From Acridotheres tristis (Eukaryota > Chordata > Aves > Passeriformes > Sturnidae), in assembly GCA_037013685.1 (NCBI GenBank), contig CM072886.1:6634001-6698000 (forward strand): a stretch of 64,000 bases of DNA, written 5' to 3'. Shown in pieces: positions 13,699 through 25,354 of this stretch. Below the pieces are notes generated by a model. The model was not told where the DNA came from and searched no databases. It saw only the letters and a program-made list of their open reading frames with translations. Position numbers and translations under genes: made by a program. Numbering within the stretch: the first letter of the stretch is position 1; each line of letters begins with the position of its first letter.

Positions 13699-15475
13699 CT
13701 GGGATGAGAGCTGTCACCTGCCCAAGTCACAGGGCACAGCCACTTCTTTCCCCACTCTGGTCTCCAGCCACTGTTCTGGGGCTCACCTGGCCCTTCAGAA
13801 AATCTGCTGGGATACTAAACAAGCAGAAGATTTTTTAAAAATTTTAACTCCACTGCCTGATCCTCCTGTATCTTTCCAAAGGAATATAACTGTACTACTT
13901 CCTGCTGAAAATACCCATTGTCTTAAGAAACATCTGCCCTACAATTGCAATCTTCCTGCCTGTTATCTTGCTAGATGGTGAGTGCTATCCAGGTGTGTCT
14001 GACCAATATCTGCCTGGGAGGACTCCAAGAAACCCTTGGCTGGTTCAGGTTGCTGTCACCTCAGCGAGGGTGGGCTCAGCCTGGCCAAGGGCTGAGTGAT
14101 GCTGTGCACCACAGTGGGCAGTGCTGCAGGGCTCCTGCAAGACTCGTCCTTCAGATGTGACATGAAACACCAAAGATCTGACTGCTTGGGGTCATTAAAA
14201 CCCCCACAACAGCTTTTCTTTTTCTCCCATGAGGAACAACAGAAGGGTGTCAGTGTTCTCTTGGTGGCCCTGTGACATTTTCTGTGCCACTGCAGAGCTC
14301 CATCCCAAAATCCCTGCACGTGCAAAGTGACCTCTGTCCCTTGGGAGGGATGAGGGCTCATCCCACAGGACCTGCTGCTGTCTGCTTTCCTGACACAGTG
14401 TAAGATGTTTTCCATCCTGCTGGTGTCTGGAGGCTCATTTATCTGAAATGGCTTAGAACAACTTCAGGACTTAAATTTCCTTTTATGCACCAATTTTCCT
14501 AAATCTTAGAGATTGAAAATGATAATTCCCTCGATGCTGGCTTTCATCAGACTGAGTCTCATTCAATTATCTTTCATGTCTGTTGATCAGGACTTAAGAA
14601 GTTGCTTTTTCCTCCAAATCTGTGGCTCTAAAAGACTGGAGTGGCCCTAACAGTCCTGACTCTACCTTCTCTCTTTCAATGTCTCTTGCTGCTGACTTGC
14701 TGCATGTGAATTTCATAACCTTTTTTGTCTACTTTTCATTCACCGGTTATTAAAATGATAGAAAATTACCATTTCATTAAAATATCTTCTAGAGCTGGAT
14801 TTAATTTTTTTGTTGTTGTTTTTCTCATATTTTATCACTCAGTTTTGCTGTCTGCTTTCCATAACCTCTGACAAATAATGAAAGTTCTCCTCACTGGCAT
14901 GGTCCTGCCAGTCTCTCCTCTCTGGTAATGTGGACTTCAGAGAAGCTTTACTGCACTAAATTTTTGGTCACTGATGCTGTGTTCCTGTCAATGGATGTAG
15001 TTCCTTCAAATTCTTTGCACTGCCAGCACTCAAACTTACTCCTTCTAGAAGTAAAGCTCTCCCAAACCTTCTTGTCCAATGTGAGCTGTTTTGTCTGGTG
15101 CCCAGTCTATTCCTGGTGAGGTCCCAGTGACTTCAAGGGACATGAGCTCCCTCTCACTGGGTCTGTTTTCTCTGCCTCTGCATTTTCTGACTGAATTCAA
15201 GACAGAGAAGCAGATGGGGTTTATGATTTCTGTTCTGCTTTGCAGGTTTTTAAAAGTTTCTCCCCAGGCCTCCCCATTCCTCTGCACTGACTGTACAGCC
15301 CCAAGGCTGATCCATTATTTCTGGTAATTGTTTTTTTTTTTTGCAATCAGTCACTTTTTTTCAAGTGTGACTACGTATCTGTGTCTACATTCACAGTCAG
15401 AAAATGTAATCTATCACCCAGACAACTTCCTGGAAGTTGAAAGAGAGGTGAGGAGTTGGAAAAGTGAACTTTGCT

Positions 15476-15634
15476 ATAGAATCATTAAATTAGAGAGAGG
15501 TTTGGATTGAAGGAACCTAAAAGACCTCCCAGTTCCAGCCCCACTGGACACCTTTCACTAGACCAGGCTGCTCAGAGCTCCAACCATCCTGGCCTTGATC
15601 ACCTCCAGGGATGAGGCATCCACAACTTCTTTGG
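15476..15634 (-). mobile_element. Truncated CR1 LINE 3' fragment
   Basis: The + strand starts with ATAGAATCATTAAATTAGAG and continues with GGTTTGGATTGAAGGAACC, CACTAGACCAGGCTGCTCAG and CACCTCCAGGGATGAGGCAT. This is the reverse complement of a CR1 3' end. The copy is diverged, with a disrupted terminal octamer region. Confidence 0.85.
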
Positions 15635-16150
15635 TGAAGAACAGATGGAAAAATTACAAGAAAGATGGAAGAAATAGAATAAATGGCTTCATGCATGAAA
15701 ATTATAGTTTTTGGCATCATTTATACTGAACACCCTTCCCAAAGAAAGGCAGACATAAAAAATGAGATTCAGTGATGACCTTTATCAGCTCTGGTGACAA
15801 CTATAAATCAGGCTGCAAATTCTCATCAGCCTGCTGGACAGAATTCATTATAGACAGAGGCCACTGCATTGCTTTCTGGCTTTGATTGAGGTATGTCCCA
15901 TTTAAATAAGTGCTCTTGCACTGGAACAAATCACACATTTCAAAACAGAAGTCCAGGAATATTAGTCATCCTTTGAGGACTAAGGGACTAAGACCCAGCT
16001 AAACCTCACAGTGTTTTGTTTGGAATATAACACAGATCAAATTGTTCTTCTCTTAAGCAGACCAATTTTTTGTTCATTAACTTAGGCAGTGGTATTGAGT
16101 ATAATGGCAAGATTTACAGCCCTAAGAAATCGGCACTGCTTCATTTATTC

Positions 16151-16170
16151 TTTTTTTTTTTTTTTTTTTT
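16151..16170. repeat. T20 homopolymer
   Basis: Twenty uninterrupted T residues. I saw no retroposon body on either side, so I call only the homopolymer. Confidence 0.9.
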
Positions 16171-18752
16171 GCATTCTAAAAACACATGTGTTGGATTAGC
16201 ACCTGATTTTAAATGTGTTACAGTTTAACAAATAATGGGAAAGTCTGTTACCTCCTACTTCCAACCATGGAGCAAATTTTATGTAATCTTGAAGTTTCAT
16301 AGTTTATTAAAATGTTATGGGGTTTTTTGGAGCATAAGGAGCAATAAAATTTGGTAGCAATGTCATTATGGGCAGTAACGTGACTTCCATCAGTTCCTGC
16401 AATGTTCAAGAAACAGCTTCACAGACTCATTAGATTTATAAGCAACTTTACTTATATTCTGAACTTGGAGGTGAATTTCATTGCTTTTTTTGGTTTTTTT
16501 TCTGTAATTAGGAAATATCCTGAGAGCCTTACAATTATCCAAATGTTTTGCTGGCCATATAAAACATGATTTTTCTGTCTGGAACTTATTGTGTGATTGG
16601 AAAGCATTCTGTGTTGTTGACAGAGGGTTATTATTAAAGCAGTAATATTTTTCAGCATATCTGATGATTAGGTAATAGTCTGTCTCTCAGTTTAGTTTTT
16701 CCTGATGTTTCTGGAATGCCTGAAATATTTTTGGAAAATAAAAATTTAGACTGCATACTTTCCTCTTATAACAAATAACACTTCAGACTTTGTGGCTTAA
16801 ATATATAAAGACCAGGTGTTTACACAGCATTAAATCTTTTATTGCCTTACTTCCTAAATTGTTGGCATAAACACTTTTCTTAAGGATCTGGACACAGAAG
16901 CTAGAAGTTAGAGGTGTAAATAATTTGCTGCTGAATCAGACTCCAGGGATTGTCTCTTCTGGCTTGTGGCCCAGGATAAGGGCAAATACTCAGGGAAGAT
17001 TCTAAAATGAAGGAAAATTTCTCAAATTGAGGATTCAGGATATTCCCTTAGTCCTTCACAATGGCTGATTCACGGGCTTCCTGAAAAGCATTCACCTTCA
17101 AGACATACAATCTTTGATGGATTTTTCTTCCATTTTTCCAGTTGTAGTTTGGATCCACCTCCAGCCCTGGCACCTGCTCTGTTCTGGGACTGTGACTTGC
17201 ACAGTTTGTTTGCCTTCAGCATGAAGAAATAATCCCTTTTATTTGTGTTGAGCCTGACACTGACTGGTTGTCGTCTGGTGCCTTCCAGTATTTATTTTGG
17301 AACAGGCAGGGAATAAACATCCCTTATTTATCTTCTCCATACTGCTTATGACTTTTTTTGACTTCTGTCCTAGCTCTGTTCAGTCAGTTCTTTCGCAAAT
17401 TTAAGTTCCTTAGTTTGTTCAGTCATAAATTGTATGAAGGAATACTTTAAAGATAAATGCAAGTCAATCTAATTCAGATCTTTTTTTTATGCATCCAAGA
17501 TAGAAGTTGCTGATAAAATTTATTCCATAATTTAAAAAAAAAAAAAGTTATGCTTTGAGAATTTTGCGTGCAAGCCTGAAGGGCTGCTGCTCTGATTTGG
17601 ACTCTGAGAATCTTAAAGTCTCTAAAACCTTGTGGTTTTGAGAGGATCAAATGTGTTGCAGCAACCATTTGCTCTTACAGAATCTGATTCATCCCAATCT
17701 CAGAGATTTCTTTTTCTTCCACTTATGTGTAAATCTGTGATATGGAGGAGGAGATTTTTTTTATTGACAGCAATAAGTAGAGTGTAGAAGCTTTTCATCT
17801 GCACCTTTATAAAGCTGGTTAGTGACTGTGATGAGGATTATCATCACCAGGTTGGAAATAAAAGACTGAAACGTGGATAAGGAGTATGCCAGGTCTGTAC
17901 ATCGAAGTTTTGAAAGAACCAAGTCTCAAAACCCAGTGTTGCCTTTAGCAGTCACGCCAGCTGGGCAGTGCACACCTCTGTAGTTACAGTGAGCTGGGTT
18001 TGTGCTTTTATGTACCCTAGAGGATATAAACTCATTCCAGGGTAGCCCATGGATAATGTTAAACCATCCACATGTCCCTAGACCTTGTTACATCATGGTA
18101 ACACTGGGGTAGTCATCGTGGTAGGTGATGAGGAATTGTTTCCTTAACTGAACCTGGAAGTAGAGGTTTGGTAGCATCCATCAGTTCTCAGTCTCAGTTC
18201 AACCAAGTTGCAAAACAAATATCACCCTAGCCCTGTGCCAAGAAAAACTGCTGGGTCCTTTTAATGGCAGAATGCTTGAGGCTTTTGTTTTATATTTTAT
18301 CTGCAGGGCAGTGCATGTAAGCACTGATCAGACTTGAACTTCAGTTTATGACATCCCTTTATTGTTGTGATTTTTTTTATCCTGAACTTTTGACCTGCTA
18401 CCTAACCCTCATTTGGAAACCCTTTCATACGTCTGCCCTAGCCTTTCTGTCAGGCAGGCTGTGTGCTTTGAGAGCTGGACACTGTCTCCAGCATTTTTGT
18501 CCTTGTCCACTTGTCTTGAGAGCTGGAGTAGTCCCAAAGTGCACAGAGACAAGCTGCTTTGCCTTGTTTCATGTGAAAATAGTGATTTCTCTGCATGTTT
18601 CTCCTTCTGGTATAAGTCTGCAGAACAAATGTCAGAGTTGGAGCACAATATTAGGTTCCAGAATCTGCTTTGTTAGAGGGTCATTTGCCTTTCACTTTCA
18701 GAGACTTTCCAGGCTTATTAAACTCCTACAGAGACTGTGGAACTCAGCAACC

Positions 18753-18789
18753 TTTAATCATAAGGAATGATTATTTAATCATAAGGAAT
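18753..18789. repeat. 21-bp tandem duplication with inner inverted repeat
   Basis: TTTAATCATAAGGAAT occurs at 18753-18768 and again at 18774-18789, a period of 21 bp with 16 identical bases. The first copy also holds an inverted repeat, TAATCAT and ATGATTA around AAGGA. It lies about 290 bp upstream of exon A. Confidence 0.85.
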
Positions 18790-19077
18790 CTTGTTTTCTA
18801 CACTAACTATGTAGCAAGCTGTGTACGTACATTCAAAACAGCTCACTCTTGCATTCATCTAAGGGAAGGTGTGGCACAACAAACATGTGACAAACACTGA
18901 CCATGTTGTTTTATGGCTGTCCTCAAAGCCACTTTTAGCAGTGGCTATGTTTAAAAATGATCTGTGCTCTTCAGAAAGACGTTCCCAGCAGTACTTTTGG
19001 TTTAAGTCCATAATTAGGTTCCACACAAACAGACAATTTCAGGTTTCCTTAATGATCTTTTGTTTTCCTCCTTGCAG

Positions 19078-19172
19078 ATAATGAATTCATTTATAGAAAC
19101 CAGAATGGCACTGTGATTCTGAGGAATGTCGAAACCAACAGTTCAACAATATTAATAGAAAACAAAAAAATT
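19078..19172 (+). CDS. DPP6: DPP6 coding exon A (95 nt): start of the beta-propeller
   Basis: This internal coding exon belongs to dipeptidyl-peptidase-like 6, the non-enzymatic Kv4 (KCND) subunit that speeds recovery and raises surface expression of A-type potassium channels. The acceptor is TTTTCCTCCTTGCAG and the donor is GTAAGT. The first two bases finish a codon begun upstream, Asp if the missing base is G. Thirty-one codons follow, [20 protein letters not shown] then [11 protein letters not shown], and the exon ends on a codon boundary. This resembles human DPP6 as I recall it (EFIYREQKGTVRLWNVETN) more than DPP10. It encodes early extracellular blade strands. Asn-Ser-Ser in ETNSST is an N-glycosylation sequon, at the position where human DPP6 has NTS. 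At 95 nt, its skipping would shift the frame. Family assignment is firm; bird DPP6 orthology is inferred. Confidence 0.93.
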
Positions 19173-21462
19173 GTAAGTATTTTCTATGGCAAGTAGCTGA
19201 ATTTCACAGCTCTCTTGCTGTTGGATCAGTAAAGCAGAAAATGACTTGAGTTTCAACTTCATGTATTGTCAAGGAGAAGCAATTCACTGGTAATACAATG
19301 GGCTATGCAGTGATGGATAATGTGAGATTGAACTCCAGCTTTTGTTATTATTCTGCAAGCTCAGTTTCTCTCATACTTCTGGAAAGTATCATATAGAGAT
19401 TTGCAGCTAGTCTTGCATATCATATATAATTGAAAGATGCATAATTCTCATCTCTGCATGCTTAATAAAAAGGACAATTGATATCATTTACTGACTGTTG
19501 TCATTCTCTACATTCCTCCACTCAAATACTTGTTTTTAATTTGTGCATTTGCTGATTTTTCTTGTCTAATTGTTGAAATGTAACTTCAGTGTATTTTATG
19601 AGTAGTGTTGAGGAATAGGAGTGGAGGAGTAACTGAGAGAAATCCTAAGAAATTGTTGTGGGAAGTTAGTAGGTGACTGTTATAATGAATGCAAAGAAAA
19701 CGAAGTCACATCTGATACAGAGTATTGCTTATAGTGATAGAAGTGTTTTGTAGCATTGGTTTTTGTAGTAGATGAAACCAGCATTGTGGCAGAAGTTCAT
19801 ACATCAATTGTATTAATTATTTTTAGTGAGACAAAGAATTTATCACTGAATTATTATGGTAGGGCCCAGACTTAAATTTTATATACTGCACTTAACCTAC
19901 ATGCTGTGTCACATAAGCAATCCTCTTTTACCAGAGTTTAACTCCTTTCTTTCCAATTCTAAGGGCATGGGCTGGCTTCCTTTAATGTCAAGGTCTGATG
20001 AAGTCAAATTACTTCCATTTGGCCTCCGTTTATTCCACCAGTTTTTAATTTTTGCCATTTGTAAGAAAAGCACAGTGCTACAAGATAATCCTACATTTTC
20101 ATGCCATTCCCATCCTACTGTCTGTTCTACCTCTGTTCCTCTTCCCTTTCAGCAAATACATCTGCAGGTCACCTCCACATTAACCCAGTGCAAGGCTTGC
20201 CATTACACTTTACTCAGACACGTTGTCTTTTTCCTCTTCCTTCCCAGCCCTGGGGCAGAAAATTTTTGCTACTTATTCATGTTTTCCCTTCCCCCTGTTA
20301 TTAACATAACAGTAAATAAAATCTGTCTTCATGCTGACACTGCTGGTTCCCAGGCTCCCCCATCCTGATGTACACTGGGCCATCAGCCCCTCAGAGAGGT
20401 GGTGAGTGCCTCTTCCCTGGAAACCAGGGAATGCTCAGGATCAGCTTGGATGAGACTCTGAGGGGTCTGGGTGAGGATGTCCCTGCTCACTGCAGGGGGT
20501 TGGACTGGACAGCCTTTAAAGGTCCCTTCCAACCCAAATCATTCTGTGATGGGGTGACCTGTCCCCTCTGCTTCTGGCTGTGCCCTGGGCTTCCCCCACA
20601 GCAAATCCGTCCTAACTGGCCTTGGGGAGGACCCTCCCCAGTGGGATGCTCTGTCTTTCCCAATTCCCCTTCCAATTTTGCTCTGTGGGACTCTCTCAAG
20701 GACTTACATCTCATTTGTTAGGTGAGAGTGTGAGATTTAAAAGGCAGTGGATGAGTGATGTGTTAGTGGCACCTCTCTTTGACCTTGGTGCCATCTGTGC
20801 CAGAAATGCATTATATTGAAACATATTGGGAAGGAGAAACGACTTCACTACACAAATGAAAAGTGGAGCTGGAAAAAGGTAATTCCTGGCAAGTCTGAGA
20901 TATTCTGGCATTTCTTCTTGTTAGCAAGACTTACAGTGCTGATTTTTGCACCCAGGTCAGGATGCACTGGATCATTGCAGCATCCCAAAGACTTCTAACT
21001 GGTGAAAACAGAATAGTGTTCCTCTGGGTTATCTTAATTGGGGGCTGTAGTGGTGTCTCTATTACTAATTTGCTCCAGAAGCTATTTACAGTTTTTGATC
21101 TCCTGCACCGGCCAGTGAATACAAATAATGAGGGAGAATTAATAAATTGCCATTTATCAGAGTTTTCTAACAACCACTGCCTACATCTGCCACCTCACCA
21201 GCCACTGTGCAGTAAGACTGTAAGGAAAATTCTGTGGTTTTTTATACAGCTGCCTGCTCTGAGTCACAATGCATTTATTCTTTCTCTTATGGGTGCCCAC
21301 GTAACATTTCTGGTGTTTGAAAAAAAAGATATTATATTTTTCAAGACACTTAATTCTGGCAGTATTCTTCATCCTTAGAGAGATGATCATAACAATTAGT
21401 TCTAGGTGTTATTAGCTTGAAACCTGAAGCACATTTGTTTCAAAACTGAATTTCTTTTCCAG
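19173..21462 (+). other. DPP6: DPP6 intron A-B (2290 bp)
   Basis: A phase 0 intron with donor GTAAGT at 19173 and acceptor TTTCTTTTCCAG ending at 21462. Apart from one CR1 tail at 20388-20550 I see only single-copy sequence. The open frames at 19856-20368 and 20962-21378 have no recognisable domain and lie in T-rich sequence. Confidence 0.9.
20388..20550 (+). mobile_element. Truncated CR1 LINE 3' end
   Basis: It reads CTCAGAGAGGTGGTGAGTGC, then CCTCTTCCCTGGAAACCAGG, CACTGCAGGGGGTTGGACTG and GGTCCCTTCCAACCCAAATC, ending in ATTCTGTGAT. This is the sense-strand 3' end of a CR1 element with one terminal octamer left. Confidence 0.9.
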
Positions 21463-21537
21463 GTCTCCTTAAAGGCTATCCGGTATGAAGTGTCACCTGA
21501 CAGGGAATATGCACTATTTGCCTTTGATGTTGAACCT
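21463..21537 (+). CDS. DPP6: DPP6 coding exon B (75 nt)
   Basis: This exon encodes 25 residues, [20 protein letters not shown] followed by FDVEP. It is bounded by TTTCTTTTCCAG and GTAAGT, with phase 0 at both ends. The SPDREYALF segment is the canonical propeller strand of the DPP4 family, where SPD begins a blade and the next strand carries aromatic residues. Recalled human DPP6 has [18 protein letters not shown] here, whereas DPP10 has SPDLKYVLLAYDV, so the gene is DPP6. The domain is extracellular. Because the length is a multiple of three, skipping would remove 25 residues without a frameshift. The first codon, GTC (Val), differs from the Glu I recall in human. Confidence 0.94.
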
Positions 21538-21691
21538 GTAAGTAAACAGATTTGATTTCAAAATACACAGCTAGTCGAAAACTTATTTTTTTCCACTTTT
21601 ATGCCAGCAAGATGATATTTTAAATTAATTGCTTCCTATGAAACAAAGCAAGAAACCCCCTCACTTAGCAATTCTGAGAGCATGTCACACT

Positions 21692-21703
21692 GCCATCTAG
21701 TAG
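21692..21703 (-). promoter_or_regulatory. CTCF-like core, one mismatch
   Basis: The + strand reads GCCATCTAGTAG, so the minus strand reads CTACTAGATGGC. That is one base from the CTCF core consensus CCASYAGRKGGC. It lies 155 bp after exon B. A single core with a mismatch is weak evidence of binding. Confidence 0.25.
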
Positions 21704-22882
21704 AGGAGAAAGGTATAAATTAGACCATAGAGGAAACACTGTCATTGCCAGGATTTTATAGCCTTTGGGAGAGGGATTGTAAGGACATGTCTTTGCTGCT
21801 AGGATTTCTATTCCTCTTCTGTGATTTTTTTTTCCACGGTGCCTTTTTCTGTCACCCTATAAATTTCTTCCCCAGAACAAAAAGCTACTGTCAGTGTCTC
21901 CCACAACTGAAATAATACATTAATTATGGTGTCACCATTCCCAGTGCTGCAGTTAGGCTTGAGCTATCACTTTCATTATAAATCCTTTTCTTCAGAGGGT
22001 TAGGTATAAATCATTTGTAAAAAATCACCATTAGGTTGCTACTAAGTTCTGGATTACAGCAATTTTTTTATCAAACTTCAAAATGGAAAAGTGTAATGAG
22101 TCATTTTTAAATGATGACCAAAGAATCAAACATGGGGGAAGCAATTCTTCTGCATGAATAATATTTTTGTCTCTCTCAATTCTGCTGGTATAAGGCCTGA
22201 AATATTTGAGTGATAACTATGCTGTACAACTTGGATGAACTATAAGCCCTATATATTTTGTTTCCATAGTCTAGAATATCACAAATTCTTCAAAATGAAA
22301 ATAATTAATTCTCTGACAGTTGCAATTGTTTTTTCATAATGTAAATAACGTTTCAGCTGCTAACCAATGGACATTTGTGGGTCCTTTAGGCAGTGGAGAT
22401 TTTAGCTCTGCTGCTCATCTGATTTCTCTGCTATCATCTTTGGTGTTATTCCTGACTTGGTGCTCTGAAAGTCAGAACAAGCATGCCTGGTTTTTAGAAG
22501 AAGGGAATATAAAACTGTATCAGAAACTTTAGGAGTAATTCATAATGATTTTTCCTGGGAAATTACTGGTGGTGTGACTTCACTCACCTGAAGCTTAGCT
22601 GAGTTCTAGACAGAGATGGATGGGGAAGTGTTATTTCTACACATGGGAAAGAGAGCCCAAAGGTCACTGAGCAAGCAAAGCCTTTCTCTCCAATTTCCCT
22701 GCCTTGTGAGCCAGAGCGAATTGGGAATTTTTTGTAAAATTCAGCTCTTTTAGTGGAAATCAGCCTTTGTCTGTGGAAGCCCTGTGCCAACTCTGCTCAG
22801 ATGCACTGTGCAAGCTGGAAGAGCCCTGAGGAGGGAAGGCTTCCTCAGTTCCTCTGAGAACGACAGAAAAATGCCTCTAATG

Positions 22883-22955
22883 ACAAAACAAAGCAAAACA
22901 AAACAAAACAAAACAAAACAAAAAACCTCAAAAAAAAACCTCAAAAAAAAAAAAG
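22883..22955. repeat. (AAAAC)n and A-rich tract
   Basis: AAAAC pentamers run to about 22925, followed by A runs separated by CCTC. It creates an artefactual Lys-Gln/Phe-Cys-Val frame on both strands. I saw no retroposon body next to it. Confidence 0.9.
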
Positions 22956-25323
22956 GAGAAAAAGTTTAATTTCTGAGAAACAGTAAGGAGAAATTAACTT
23001 TTTTATTCTCAACCTTTGTCCACTGAAAGGACTGCCCACTCCGAAGATCTGAAAGAAGCAGAGTTAAGGGGGCTTTTACAGCCCAGACTTTGTGTTCAGG
23101 CTGTGGAGGAGTGCTTGATGTGGGCAGTGTGGCAGGAGGGGCATGGGGATGGAAAAGGATGGGCTGGGTGTGCTTCCTCTGCATCCTCCTCTCTGCATGT
23201 CAGAGCTTGCAGACCTGTGAGTTTGAGGTACAGGCAAAACACTGAGTTTGTGTTTCTCAAGAGGCCTGTCTGGAGAAGAGAGAGCAGCACACAGCCAGGT
23301 GCTCCCTGCATCACACCACATCTTCTTCTAGAAGGGAAAACCCAGGGTGGAAGGCTGGGAACATGGCCTTTGGGAATATTTCAGGATGTGGCTCTCACTG
23401 TAAGAGACCATTGCAAATTGTTCAGGTATTCATATATGGCAAGAGCTCCTGAAGCAAAATAAAACAAAACAGATTCCCCTCTTTTATTCCTTTAAGATCC
23501 ATGTTTATGGAGAAAAGAAATTTTGTTGGGTTTGTTTTGTGTTGGGTTTTGTTTTGTTGTCTTTTGAAGCATGCTAATAGAGGGGTAGTTGGGTTCAGTC
23601 TTGGTTATTGCAGCCTTAAGCAATGATGGGTGGCTCTGTGTATTAAAATGGCAATAACTTAAATTACTTCTTCAGCTTTCTTCTCCCTTGGTATGCAGAC
23701 TGTGGCTACAAATAATTGCATGTTAGTTAGCTCTTCACATTTCTGCATTTCAAACTGTATTCTTGGACAAAATTCAAATTATGCTGTTTTCTGCAACACA
23801 AGAAATTGATTAGCAAAGCCTTGGGCAGTTGTCCTTGTTGCAAAGTCAAAAGGAAATTTCAGGAGATGTATTGGCAGAGGACATGTCTTTAAAGTTTAAT
23901 TCTACAATTTCAAAAAAGGAGCTTTTTGGAATTATTGCATACTTACTTTGTAGCCATCAGAAATTGTTTCCTTTTTTTTTGGCATTTGAAAGTGTGATGT
24001 GTTGCCTTTTAATTGTTTGTGAGTATAGATATTGTTATCTTTTTTTTTACACAGTACATTTGTGCTGCTTTTAAATATGTGTATAATATTTTAATATGCA
24101 TAGTATGAATTAATCATTTGTCTGAATTCTGAAATGAATGGATTCAGCCTCTATGTTCAATACCAGCCAGGAATAAACATCAAAATAGAAGAGCACAATG
24201 TGCCACTCCAATGAAGCGGAATATTTTTAAGAAAAGTGCCACAAAGTCATTTCCTTCCAGTAATAGCTGCTTCTCTATTTTCCTATTTATTTGCACAGAA
24301 GCATCTCTGCTCAGTGTTGGTCTGGGTGACAGCTCTGACACCCACACTGGAATAACACAGCTCTGAACTGCCAGACACCTCTTTTGCAAAGACACTGAGG
24401 CAGCTAATGTGTGTTTTCCTGTTGTATCACTGCATCGTTTTAAAGGATAATGAATTAAAGCACGTTCCTTAAAATAAATTTCTCCCAGGAAGTTTGGCAG
24501 ACAGCTGTGAGGCTGCTGTGGGTACACTGTGGCTAGTCTGGCTGTCAGGTTTCATTGTAAATGCTTTTTTTGCAGTGCTTATATTTACAGAAGTTTAATC
24601 TTTCAGGCAGCAATATTCTGGGTAAGCCTTGTGCTAATAGGGAGCTTTTCTAACCTTGAACACAGAAGATTTGTTCTTTTTCTGGAAAGGTCACAGGAAA
24701 GGCACCAGGCTTCTTTGTCTTAAAATACTCCCACAGTTTTTCTGCTGTTTGTTTTCAGTTTCTTTACACCAAAACAAGGTGCAAGGTGAGGCTGAAACAG
24801 CAGAGTGAAATTTCAGGCGAGCACTGTGGAATAAACACCTCCATAGAGAAACTTTGATTTCAAATCATCCTTCACCAAAACAAGAGTGTGGGGCTCTGAT
24901 AGAGGGTTTCATGACCCCAAAACGTGTATGTTGATGGGGTTTGGCCACAGCAGCTCAGCACAGGGGGTGCAGAGGCTCACAGCTCGGGGCTCCACCAGCA
25001 CTGATGGGCAAGCTCTGGCTCCCCATGGGCCTCCTGGGGAGACACGTGGGGTTTTGGGCTGGAACCACCTCTGTGGCTACCCCTGCTCTCCAAAAGGGGT
25101 TTCCTAAATAGCCAAGTGACAAAGCAAACCTTAAATCTTGTGGCACTTCTGTGACTGAGGTAAGAGTAGAGACAAGTAACTAAAGCTTGTGCAGCTTTCT
25201 CCACAGTTACCAGTTTGTGTAATGGAATAAAAGAAAGAGGAAATATGTGAGAATAAAACTTATTTTCTGGAGTGACATAGTGAGATGTTAAATAGTGAAT
25301 ATTTAATTGCCTTTATTAGGAAT

Positions 25324-25354
25324 CAGTGTTGTCATCATGCAGTGTTGTCATCAT
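25324..25354. repeat. 16-bp-period tandem duplication
   Basis: CAGTGTTGTCATCAT occurs at 25324-25338 and 25340-25354, identical over 15 bases with a single spacer base. Confidence 0.9.

Larger units (their letters stand above)
1..19077 (+). other. DPP6: DPP6 intron upstream of exon A (3' part)
   Basis: This is the 3' end of the intron before exon A; its donor lies outside the window. It ends in a pyrimidine-rich tract and CTTGCAG at 19071-19077. I found no upstream DPP6 exon here, such as one encoding the residues just before NEFIYR. Three truncated CR1 fragments, TTTA, TTCTTA and GT simple repeats and several T runs (5547-5558, 5969-5982, 11581-11594, 16151-16170) are the recognisable content. 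The stretches 1673-7896, 9191-11133 and 15635-18752 show nothing I can name. That this is intron rests on the frame and splice signals of the downstream exon. Confidence 0.8.
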
